This document shows positions 1-5,274 of a stretch of 6,722 bases of DNA, one piece after another. A program made the translations under genes and the position numbers. The notes beneath the pieces were generated by a model. It ran no database searches, had not been told where the DNA came from, and saw nothing but the letters and a program-made list of their open reading frames with translations. The DNA lies in NCBI GenBank assembly GCA_013298415.1, contig JAAFHN010000141.1, positions 1 through 6,722 on the forward strand. Direction: 5' to 3'. Each line of letters begins with the position of its first letter. The stretch's first letter is position 1. This DNA is from Comamonadaceae bacterium. GTDB taxonomy: Bacteria; Pseudomonadota; Gammaproteobacteria; Burkholderiales; Burkholderiaceae_C.

Positions 1-10
1 CGTTGTTTTT

Positions 11-32
11 AATGACTGACTGGTTAGTAATT
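11..32. promoter_or_regulatory. Operator-like inverted repeat over the leftward promoter
   Basis: The left arm AATgACTgACT (11-21) mirrors the right arm GGTtAGTaATT (22-32); 8 of 11 base pairs are symmetric. The dyad covers the -10 box of the leftward promoter described separately and is centred where that promoter would start transcription, which is where a repressor would block it. Dyads of this kind, with ACTnAC and GTnAGT half-sites, are typical of TetR/AcrR-family operators. No regulator gene is in the window, so the family assignment is inference from the motif alone. Confidence 0.45.
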
Positions 33-57
33 TATTCGATTTTTTCAACCTCGTCAA
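29..57 (-). promoter_or_regulatory. Sigma70-like promoter firing leftward out of the window
   Basis: Read on the minus strand there is a -35 box TTGACG (57-52; 5 of 6 consensus bases), a 17-base spacer, and a -10 box TAAATT (34-29; 4 of 6). The spacer is of ideal length and AT-rich. Transcription would start near position 22 and run off the left edge, so the first gene to the left is probably divergent from hpnC. No comparably good rightward promoter for hpnC was found in 1-114. Confidence 0.5.
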
Positions 58-102
58 CCGCGTTGCGACGAACGGCGCGATCCCTGCCGCCGATTGCAGC
101 CT

Positions 103-106
103 AGGA
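103..106 (+). promoter_or_regulatory. Ribosome binding site that decides the hpnC start
   Basis: AGGA lies 8 bases before a GTG codon at 115. The alternative in-frame start, TTG at 94, has no Shine-Dalgarno match ahead of it, and neither has GTG at 160. This favours GTG 115. Confidence 0.55.
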
Positions 107-114
107 TTGCGCCT

Positions 115-996
115 GTGACTCTTGCTCCCGCCCCCTCGCCGCTCAACGCCGCCCATGGCGTGGCCCACTACGAAAACTTTCCTGTGGCCAGCTGGCTTTG
201 CCCCAAGCCACTGCGCGCACCGATTGCAGCCATCTACTGGTTTGCCCGCACGGCTGACGACATCGCCGATGAGGGCACGGCGGGTGCCGCCTCCCGCCTA
301 GCCGATTTGGCCGAATATCGGATGGATTTGCACGATGTGTACGCGGGCCGCAGCGCCTCAAAGCGCTGGCCTGGCGTGTTTGGTTCGCTTGCGCAAGCTG
401 TGCAAGCCCACGCGCTTCCGCAGTCCTTGCTCACCGACTTGCTCAGCGCCTTCGAGCAAGACGTGCGCTACACCTACAGCGGCCACCGCTACGCCGATGA
501 GGCCGAGCTCTACGACTACTGCCGCTTGTCCGCCAATCCCGTGGGCCGTTTGTTGCTGCACCTCTACGGCGTGCAAGCCGAAGACGCGAAAACGGACAGC
601 GATCACGTCTGCACTGCTTTGCAGCTCATCAATTTTTGGCAAGACTTAGGCGCAGACATCCGCCGAGGGCGCTACTACCTGCCCGTCGACATGTGCGAGA
701 AAAACCGCCTGAGCCACGCCCAGATGCTGGCCGCTGCGCAGGGCCGGGTCATGTTTGAAGGCGCTACGTTATCTGTAGCATCGCTTGTAGCAAATGCTAG
801 GACAGAGATGCAAAAAGGCTTCAAAATCGTGCGCCAAGTGCCTGGCAGAGCAGGCTGGGAGCTTCGCGGCGTGATTCAAGGCGGCCTGAGCATCTGCCAG
901 CGCATCGAAAGCATCGGATTTCAAACCATGCAGCGCCGCCCCACCCTGCGCAAACGCGATGTGCCGGGCCTGCTGTGGCGGGCGGTTTGGATGTGA
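115..996 (+). CDS. hpnC: Squalene/hopanoid biosynthesis protein HpnC (hydroxysqualene synthase)
   Basis: This is a trans-isoprenyl diphosphate synthase of the squalene/phytoene synthase family. Known HpnC converts presqualene diphosphate to hydroxysqualene, the middle step of the HpnD-HpnC-HpnE route to squalene for hopanoids. Counting 293 residues from GTG 115, the HpnC hallmark HYENFP is at 18-23. The first aspartate-rich motif (DDIAD, within FARTADDIADEG) is at 48-52, SANPVGR at 139-145, and the second aspartate motif (NFWQDLGAD, followed by RRGRYYLP) at 173-181. Late conserved segments PGRAGWELR and QGGL are present. HpnD has a different N-terminus, so HpnC is preferred. The open frame extends upstream to TTG 94 (300 residues), but the SD supports GTG 115. 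No hpnD or hpnE lies to the right, which is less usual since these genes are often clustered. Codons around 757-825 carry a repeat-like AT-richer insertion (see the repeat entry). The length is normal for the family. Confidence 0.9.
   Translation: MTLAPAPSPLNAAHGVAHYENFPVASWLCPKPLRAPIAAIYWFARTADDIADEGTAGAASRLADLAEYRMDLHDVYAGRSASKRWPGVFGSLAQAVQAHALPQSLLTDLLSAFEQDVRYTYSGHRYADEAELYDYCRLSANPVGRLLLHLYGVQAEDAKTDSDHVCTALQLINFWQDLGADIRRGRYYLPVDMCEKNRLSHAQMLAAAQGRVMFEGATLSVASLVANARTEMQKGFKIVRQVPGRAGWELRGVIQGGLSICQRIESIGFQTMQRRPTLRKRDVPGLLWRAVWM
763..826. repeat. Dispersed-repeat-like element embedded in hpnC
   Basis: This stretch is visibly less GC-rich than its surroundings and contains nested small dyads. 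GCTAC (763-767) pairs with GTAGC (775-779) across a 7-base loop, and TAGCA (788-792) pairs with TGCTA (795-799). A run CAAAAAGGCTTCAAAA (811-826) follows. From memory, this order of elements resembles short intergenic repeats abundant in Comamonadaceae. It is read in frame inside hpnC without a stop, encoding roughly residues 217-237 in the loop and helix before the conserved PGRAGWELR segment. No second copy is in this window, so the repeat call rests on resemblance alone. Confidence 0.4.
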
Positions 997-1015
997 GCGC
1001 GGCCTGCCAAACCGC
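982..1015. terminator. Hairpin between convergent hpnC and patatin gene ends
   Basis: GCGGTTTGG (982-990) and CCAAACCGC (1007-1015) form a perfect 9-bp stem with a 16-base loop that includes the hpnC stop codon. It sits in the short gap between two convergent genes, where a bidirectional terminator is expected. There is no T-run on either side, so it is not a classical intrinsic terminator; it may instead pause RNA polymerase or protect the 3' ends of transcripts. Confidence 0.35.
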
Positions 1016-1029
1016 GGCGGGAGTGAGTT

Positions 1030-1914
1030 CTACGCGGCTTCAGCGGCAGCAGTGATCCCCAAAACTTGCTTCAAGTAGGGCATTTGTTTGGCCGCCGCGC
1101 GCTCGCCCTCTTCGATGATGTAGCCGATCTTTTCGATGTCAAAGAGCTTCACACGTTGCTCAAATTCGGGAATCAATGTGATGAGCTCAGAGTGGTGCAC
1201 CACGCTGTTAAAAGCCAGGCGGGCTTTGAGCAAGTTGTTGCTCATGATGGCGGAAATCTGGAAGGCAAACCGACCAACGCCGTTGATGCGCTCTTGATCG
1301 GGGCTCTCAAACCCGATGGCCACGATCACTTGCGCGCCGTGGCGAATCGCCACGCTCACCGGCAAAGGGTCTGACAAATAACCGTCAATCAGCGTTTTGC
1401 CGTTCAACTCCACCGGCGTGAAAGCGAATGGAATCGCAATGCTCGCCCGCACAGCAGCCGCAATTCGACCGCTTGAGATTTCCACCAAATCACCGTTGGC
1501 CAAATCGGTGGCGGTGATGTGCAGCGGAATGGGCAAGTCTTCCAGCTTCAGATCTTTGTAGTAGCCGTTGACCAAGCGCATCATCGGCACATCGCTGCGA
1601 AATCCAAAATTGGTGGGCTTGAAGCCAAACATTTTGGGCGCCAACACCCGCAAAAGCGCCATGCGATCTTTGCTGGATGTGATCTCGCTCGTCCACAGGC
1701 TGCGGGCATCGCGCATGGCTTGCTCAAGCGGCAACTGCATCGCAATCATCGAGCCGAAGATCGAGCCCGCGCTGCAGCCCACCACGCGCTCGATGCCAAT
1801 CCCCGCCTCGCCCAGCGCTTTGGCCACGCCCAAGCCAGCAGCGCATTTCACGCTGCCCGATCCAATCACAAGCGTTACTTTGGGTTGCGGGCGCACAGCG
1901 GCGTTGGTGTTCAT
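1030..1914 (-). CDS. Patatin-like phospholipase (stand-alone patatin domain)
   Basis: This is a predicted serine lipid hydrolase of 294 residues made almost entirely of a patatin domain. The oxyanion-hole segment is GSGSVKC (18-24), the nucleophile elbow is GCSAG (46-50, Ser48), the conserved ASIAIPFAF is at 158-166, and the catalytic aspartate is in DGY (Asp177). Patatins use a Ser-Asp dyad to release fatty acids from phospholipids or lysophospholipids. The glycine-rich loop departs from the usual GGGxRG, with Cys where the last Gly is expected, and the dyad Asp is followed by GY rather than GG or GA. I recall a proteobacterial subfamily with GSGSVKC. No signal peptide or membrane segment is visible, so it is probably cytoplasmic or membrane-peripheral. 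The frame is open up to an ATG at 1989, but that would overlap the upstream gene by 64 bases. ATG 1914 lies 11 bases after that gene's stop, with a weak GAAAG 8 bases ahead, and fits the domain start. Confidence 0.85.
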   Translation of the reverse strand: MNTNAAVRPQPKVTLVIGSGSVKCAAGLGVAKALGEAGIGIERVVGCSAGSIFGSMIAMQLPLEQAMRDARSLWTSEITSSKDRMALLRVLAPKMFGFKPTNFGFRSDVPMMRLVNGYYKDLKLEDLPIPLHITATDLANGDLVEISSGRIAAAVRASIAIPFAFTPVELNGKTLIDGYLSDPLPVSVAIRHGAQVIVAIGFESPDQERINGVGRFAFQISAIMSNNLLKARLAFNSVVHHSELITLIPEFEQRVKLFDIEKIGYIIEEGERAAAKQMPYLKQVLGITAAAEAA

Positions 1915-1925
1915 GGCAAGGTCTT

Positions 1926-4328
1926 TCAAAAAGGCTTTACACGCGGCGAGGGCGTGCTTTGATATCGGTAGAGGTTCACCAGTGCCCAAAAGGCACTGCC
2001 CGCTTCTTCGCGTTCATGCTGCGCGATGGCGAGCTTGCCGTCTGCATAGCCTTGAGTTACCAGCTCTGGGCCGCGCATGAAATCGGTGGTTTTAAAGCGC
2101 TTTAAATCGGGGGAAATTTGCAAATCAGTCCAACTTGCCGCGAGCTGGCGGGCATCCTCGCTGGCCAGGGTGGTCGCTGCCAGAAGAATGTCGATCGAAG
2201 TGGGGATGCCCGCCGTTTTGCGCCCACCGCGCAGCATGCGATCCGCCAAAATCGCCCAGGGGCTGGGGAAGTCGTCGCCTTCCAGCTTCAGGGTCTGCTC
2301 GGTAGAAATGTTCACAGAGATCACATGCCGGCAACCGTGCTCCAGCAACACGCTCACTGGCATGTTGTCGATCAGGCCACCGTCGCAGATGAGATCCCCG
2401 TCCACCACCCGAGGCTTTGCCACGCCGGGCGGGGAAACTCCCGCGAGGGTGACTTGCCATGACGCGCCCCTGGTGTAGACCACGCGGGCGAGCTTGCTGA
2501 GGTTTGTCGCCACCGTGGCACACGGGATCCAGCTGTCTTCCAAGCGCTCTTCGCCGTAAGTGCCTCGCACCAAATCGTGCAAGCGCTGGCTCTTGATCAA
2601 CGACACCACAGGCACAGTGAGGTCGCTGAACGGACCGGGCGCAGGCCCAATCCCCTCGATGGCGCGTTCAGCACAGGATTGCCAGCCTTCGTCTTGGGTG
2701 AAGAGGCAAGTCATCAGCGCGCCCGCCGAGGTGCCCGCCACAAAATCGATGGGGATGCCCGCTTCCTCCAGGGCGCGAAACACGCCCGCATGAGCTGGGC
2801 CACGGCCGCCACCGCCGCTGAGTGCAAGGCCAATGGCTTGGCCAGCCAAGTGCCGGGCCAGTCGAGCCAAGTCAGTCAAGCGGCCAGCGCGCACATGGAA
2901 GTGCTTGCTGGGATTGAAGGCATTGAGCCAGCGCGCAGTGCCCTGCGGCCGCTTGCAGTCCCTGGGGTGAAGCAGGCAGAGCCAGTTTTGGGGTTGCCAA
3001 CGCAGCGTGTCTGAGCTCGCGTGCTTAGCTTGCAGGGCAATGTCGGCCTGCACGGCTTGCCACGCTGCTGGAAACTCGCTCGGCAGGGCTTGTGTTGCGT
3101 CAGCGATGAGCAACACGCGATCTGCCGCGCGAGCTGCATGCAGGCTCCAAGAGCTGTCTCGCGCATCACCGATCAAAAGCACTCGCCTGCCTCGCTGGTG
3201 CTGTGCATCAGTCCAGGCTTCGAGCCTCAGCCAAGCCAAGTCAGCGCGTTCACGGCCCGCCACGTCGCGCACGATGCCTTTGGCTTCGCACAGGGCGGCG
3301 TCCAACACCGACAAGGGCCCCAGACGCTCAAGTTCGCCAATCAAGTCCAGGATCAGGGTTTCGCTTGCTTCGGTGCAGCTCGGAATCACAGCCACCGTAG
3401 CATCCAGATCGGTGACTTTTCGCTTGTTCGTGGCGCGGCGGATGGCGTGCCGAGCCACCGCCTGCACCGTTTGCGGATGCGCGAGCACCAGGGACTCGAA
3501 GTCACTCGCATCCAGCCTGAGCAGCCAGGCGTCACGCCGCGCCACCACCGTGCTCGAATAGGCTTGGCCAGCCAGCATCGCAGACGCACCCACCAAATTG
3601 CCTGCACGCAAAGTGGAATGGATCAGCGCTTGACCGAGGCCACTAGAGGTTTCAGCCAGCTCGCCAGACACGAGCACATACCAGCCATCCAACGCATCGC
3701 CTTCGCTGAAGAGCGCCTCGCCGCGCGCCATGTGCCACCACAAGCCTTCGGAAAAAGCACGCTCCAACATGGGCGCGGGATCACACAAGGGCAATGCGCT
3801 GCGCAAGGCAAGCCGCAGCGCGTTTTGCAGCATCAAGGTGTTGGCATGCTCGATCAGCTTGGCCCAATGTTCCGGGTAGCTCCGCTCAAAGGAGTGCAGC
3901 AGCGCAATCGGAAAGCCAACCACCATCGCACTGCCCTGAGCGATCCAGCTCGCCTCGTGCGTGCCGCCCAGCACCACGGCCACTTTGTCGATCAGCACGC
4001 CTGCCTCTGCCGCGACCAGCCCGGTCGCTGCTCGCAGCTTGGCGGGCTTCACGGTGCCTGCGGCCACCAGCCAAGCCTGCGAGACCCGCGCTTCATCCTC
4101 CACCAACACCTCCCCGTCGCGAAGCAGCCGCACCACGCGCGCCGCAAACATCGCCGCCAGCGCCTGCTCGGGCAGATGGCAAAGCATTGCGGAGCGGCTG
4201 AGCAGCGATACATCGATGTCGCGGGGCAAGCTCACGCCCCTTTCGAGAGCGGGGCCTTCCGCGCCTCGCGCGCTTTCCGAGCTCTCGGAGCTTTCCGCGC
4301 TGTCAAGTGGGCTGCTCCAATGGCTCAT
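1926..4328 (-). CDS. NTE-type patatin phospholipase with two cyclic-nucleotide-binding-like domains
   Basis: This 800-residue protein has the layout of bacterial relatives of neuropathy target esterase (PNPLA6/7), which hydrolyse lysophospholipids. After a Ser/Glu-rich N-terminus there is a divergent cNMP-binding-like domain (about 45-150) and a clearer one (about 190-300, with GDALDGWYVLVSGELA at 210-225). An NTE-type linker domain follows (about 310-480; VAVIP at 312-316, RAADRVLLIADA near 400-411). The patatin domain occupies about 497-680: GGGGRG at 505-510, GTSAG at 532-536 (Ser534), and DGG at 649-651 (Asp649). The catalytic dyad and oxyanion loop look intact. The cNMP domains lack the usual phosphate-binding Glu and Arg, so they may not bind cyclic nucleotides. 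Bacterial family members lack the N-terminal membrane helix of the animal enzyme, and none is seen here. Its ATG overlaps the stop of the NHLP-like gene (ATGA) and no Shine-Dalgarno precedes it, implying translational coupling. The downstream patatin gene follows after 11 bases. Confidence 0.88.
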   Translation of the reverse strand: MSHWSSPLDSAESSESSESARGAEGPALERGVSLPRDIDVSLLSRSAMLCHLPEQALAAMFAARVVRLLRDGEVLVEDEARVSQAWLVAAGTVKPAKLRAATGLVAAEAGVLIDKVAVVLGGTHEASWIAQGSAMVVGFPIALLHSFERSYPEHWAKLIEHANTLMLQNALRLALRSALPLCDPAPMLERAFSEGLWWHMARGEALFSEGDALDGWYVLVSGELAETSSGLGQALIHSTLRAGNLVGASAMLAGQAYSSTVVARRDAWLLRLDASDFESLVLAHPQTVQAVARHAIRRATNKRKVTDLDATVAVIPSCTEASETLILDLIGELERLGPLSVLDAALCEAKGIVRDVAGRERADLAWLRLEAWTDAQHQRGRRVLLIGDARDSSWSLHAARAADRVLLIADATQALPSEFPAAWQAVQADIALQAKHASSDTLRWQPQNWLCLLHPRDCKRPQGTARWLNAFNPSKHFHVRAGRLTDLARLARHLAGQAIGLALSGGGGRGPAHAGVFRALEEAGIPIDFVAGTSAGALMTCLFTQDEGWQSCAERAIEGIGPAPGPFSDLTVPVVSLIKSQRLHDLVRGTYGEERLEDSWIPCATVATNLSKLARVVYTRGASWQVTLAGVSPPGVAKPRVVDGDLICDGGLIDNMPVSVLLEHGCRHVISVNISTEQTLKLEGDDFPSPWAILADRMLRGGRKTAGIPTSIDILLAATTLASEDARQLAASWTDLQISPDLKRFKTTDFMRGPELVTQGYADGKLAIAQHEREEAGSAFWALVNLYRYQSTPSPRVKPF
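2091..2106. repeat. Perfect 16-bp palindrome inside the NTE-type gene
   Basis: TTTAAAGCGCTTTAAA is a gapless perfect palindrome, AT-rich at its ends within GC-rich coding sequence. It encodes the segment around DLKRFK near residue 744 of the NTE-type protein. It may be a protein-binding site or just a coincidence of codons; no second copy is seen. Confidence 0.4.
4254..4304 (-). repeat. Low-complexity Ser/Glu segment in the NTE-type N-terminus
   Basis: Codons 9-25 of the NTE-type protein read as imperfect repeats of Ser-Glu-Ser, built from recurring GGAAAGC / GAGAGC units. The tract precedes the first folded domain and is probably a disordered, slippage-prone tail rather than a functional motif. 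Confidence 0.45.
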
Positions 4329-4582
4329 GTTTTGGCTTGCGGGGGCTGGGGTATCACCAGGTGCATCACCGCCGCCGAGCTTTCAAAGGCTTTCACGCGA
4401 ACACCGACTGGAATGCTGATGCCCTGCGATCTCAAGGCTTCCACGGGGTGATCCATGAGAAAGAGGCGAAAGCCGCTGTCTTGCCAGCATTTGGAGATGA
4501 CGGCTTCGATCTGCGCATCGGACACACCGTGAAGGTGGTGGCCCATGGGGCGCAAAAACGCCTCAGGTACAGGTTGGCCCAT
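4325..4582 (-). CDS. NHLP-like (nitrile hydratase alpha-related leader) small protein
   Basis: This small protein has 85 residues from ATG 4582. Its second half follows the pattern of the nitrile hydratase alpha chain and of NHLP/TOMM leader peptides: KCWQDSGFRLFLMDHPVEAL (31-50) matches the W-x-D-x-x-F-R-x-x-L-x-x-D-P-x-x-A-L signature. QGISIPVGVRVKAFE (53-67) matches the G-I-x-x-P-x-G-V-x-V-x-V-x-E strand. MHLVIPQPP (73-81) replaces the HNLVVCTLC metal-site region of true nitrile hydratase, so the metal-binding cysteines are absent. NHLP leaders normally precede a core peptide that is modified and exported, but only four residues follow IPQPP. No cyclodehydratase, peptidase-ABC transporter or other RiPP maturation gene is in the window. 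It may therefore be a retired or repurposed leader domain, perhaps a binding partner for the co-translated NTE-type lipase; the function is unknown. No signal peptide is visible. The stop overlaps the next gene's ATG. Confidence 0.75.
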   Translation of the reverse strand: MGQPVPEAFLRPMGHHLHGVSDAQIEAVISKCWQDSGFRLFLMDHPVEALRSQGISIPVGVRVKAFESSAAVMHLVIPQPPQAKT

Positions 4583-4588
4583 TGCCAT

Positions 4589-4593
4589 TCCTC
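4589..4593 (-). promoter_or_regulatory. Ribosome binding site that decides the NHLP-like start
   Basis: On the minus strand GAGGA directly abuts an ATG at 4588 (no spacing) and stands 6 bases ahead of the in-frame ATG at 4582. Only the second spacing is functional, so translation should start at 4582, two codons inside the longest open frame. Confidence 0.65.
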
Positions 4594-4600
4594 GCGAGCT

Positions 4601-4951
4601 TTAAGTGCGCACGCCTTGGAAGCTGACCACGGCTTCTTCGGTGCTGGGATAAATTTTCATGATGCTGGCAAAGCCTGAAAGGGCGAGCACTTTCTGCACT
4701 GAAACCTGCACCGCGGCAAGCCGCAAGTCGCCGCCAGTCCGGCGGGCTTCCTTCATCGAAATCAGCAGGGAGCGCAGGCCCGCGCTGCTCGTGAAGCCCA
4801 CGCCTTCAAAGTTTGCAACGATCATGCTGCGGCCTTCTCGAATGTGTGCGCCAAGGTGCGTGGTGAGCGTGTCTGCTGTGAGCGTGTCAACGCTTCCGCT
4901 GAGATTCACAACGGTAACTGGGGCCTCTTGAACGACCGCGATATTCAACAT
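4601..4951 (-). CDS. STAS-domain anti-sigma factor antagonist (SpoIIAA/RsbV/BtrV-like)
   Basis: This is a 116-residue single-domain protein. The STAS fold runs over almost the whole length: strand VTVVNLSGSVDTLTADTL (12-29), a central strand SMIVANFEGVGFTSSAGLRS (42-61), and helix and strand elements to KIYPSTEEAV. SSAGLR at 55-60 is the phosphorylation-site loop; in SpoIIAA and RsbV the equivalent serine is phosphorylated by the anti-sigma kinase, which releases or restores sigma control. Some STAS proteins of this class regulate other targets instead. No partner kinase, PP2C phosphatase or sigma factor is visible in the window. The open frame continues upstream to 5194, but ATG 4951 has a good SD (GGAG at 4963-4960, 8 bases away) and begins exactly at the domain, so the 81-residue extension is rejected. 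It is the first gene of the minus-strand block, and the NHLP-like start follows its stop by 18 bases. Confidence 0.85.
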   Translation of the reverse strand: MLNIAVVQEAPVTVVNLSGSVDTLTADTLTTHLGAHIREGRSMIVANFEGVGFTSSAGLRSLLISMKEARRTGGDLRLAAVQVSVQKVLALSGFASIMKIYPSTEEAVVSFQGVRT

Positions 4952-5274
4952 GGGATGGACTCCGAAGCGCGGCTGATTGCCGCTTGGGCGAGGCTGGAAA
5001 CAAACCAGCAGCCTTTTGTCGGCCGCTGTTTTCACTTGCAGTTTATGGAACTGCCAAGACCAAATGGCGGCGTAAGTGCGGCCAGAGCATACAACCCGTT
5101 GATTTCGACAAAAACCTTCGCTGATTCGACACTCAGGAGGGAGCTTCCCACTCATTTCAGCGCTGGATGGCGGTAACCTGGGCATTTTGGGCACCGCCTT
5201 GTGCCCATACCCGCGCCTGCACGCGCCGCAGTCTCACAATGCCTCACATGCCTGGCCATCTGCTTTTGCCGACC
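4952..5274. other. Divergent intergenic region between STAS operon and response regulator
   Basis: About 320 bases separate the divergent starts and must hold promoters for both sides. I see a small hairpin (GCTGG 4993-4997 with CCAGC 5005-5009) in the presumed STAS leader. An isolated AGGAGG lies at 5135-5140 with no start codon at useful spacing on the plus strand. No sigma54 site (GG-N10-GC) was found, and no convincing gene. The open frames that cross it are extensions of the two flanking genes or their shadows. Confidence 0.6.
5029..5057 (-). promoter_or_regulatory. Possible promoter of the STAS operon
   Basis: The minus strand has TTGGCA (57-52 of the 5000s; 5 of 6 bases of the -35 consensus), a 17-base spacer and TGAAAA (5034-5029; 3 of 6). 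Transcription would start about 70 bases before the STAS ATG. The -10 box is poor, consistent with an activator-dependent promoter, but the match could be chance. Confidence 0.22.

Noticed and set aside
90..231. 12-bp direct repeat CCGATTGCAGCC at 90-101 and 220-231
   Set aside because: A pair of identical 12-mers is expected by chance about once in a window of this size, and the second copy is ordinary hpnC coding sequence.
1915..1989. Longer start (ATG 1989) for the stand-alone patatin
   Set aside because: It would overlap the end of the upstream gene by 64 bases and adds residues unlike the family; ATG 1914 fits spacing and domain.
3021..4451. 476-codon open frame on the plus strand
   Set aside because: It is antisense to the NTE-type gene, is His/Gln/Arg-rich with no recognisable motif, and is explained as a shadow of GC-rich codon use.
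5135..5140. Strong AGGAGG as a ribosome binding site
   Set aside because: No ATG, GTG or TTG lies 5-10 bases downstream; the nearest ATG (5167) is 26 bases away, so it is probably incidental.
4952..5194. N-terminal extension of the STAS protein (open frame to ATG 5194)
   Set aside because: The extension has no recognisable domain, and ATG 4951 has a well-placed SD and coincides with the start of the STAS fold.
5253..5270. Sigma54-like promoter (TGGC...TTTGC) before the response regulator
   Set aside because: The GG-GC spacing is 12 rather than the required 10 bases.
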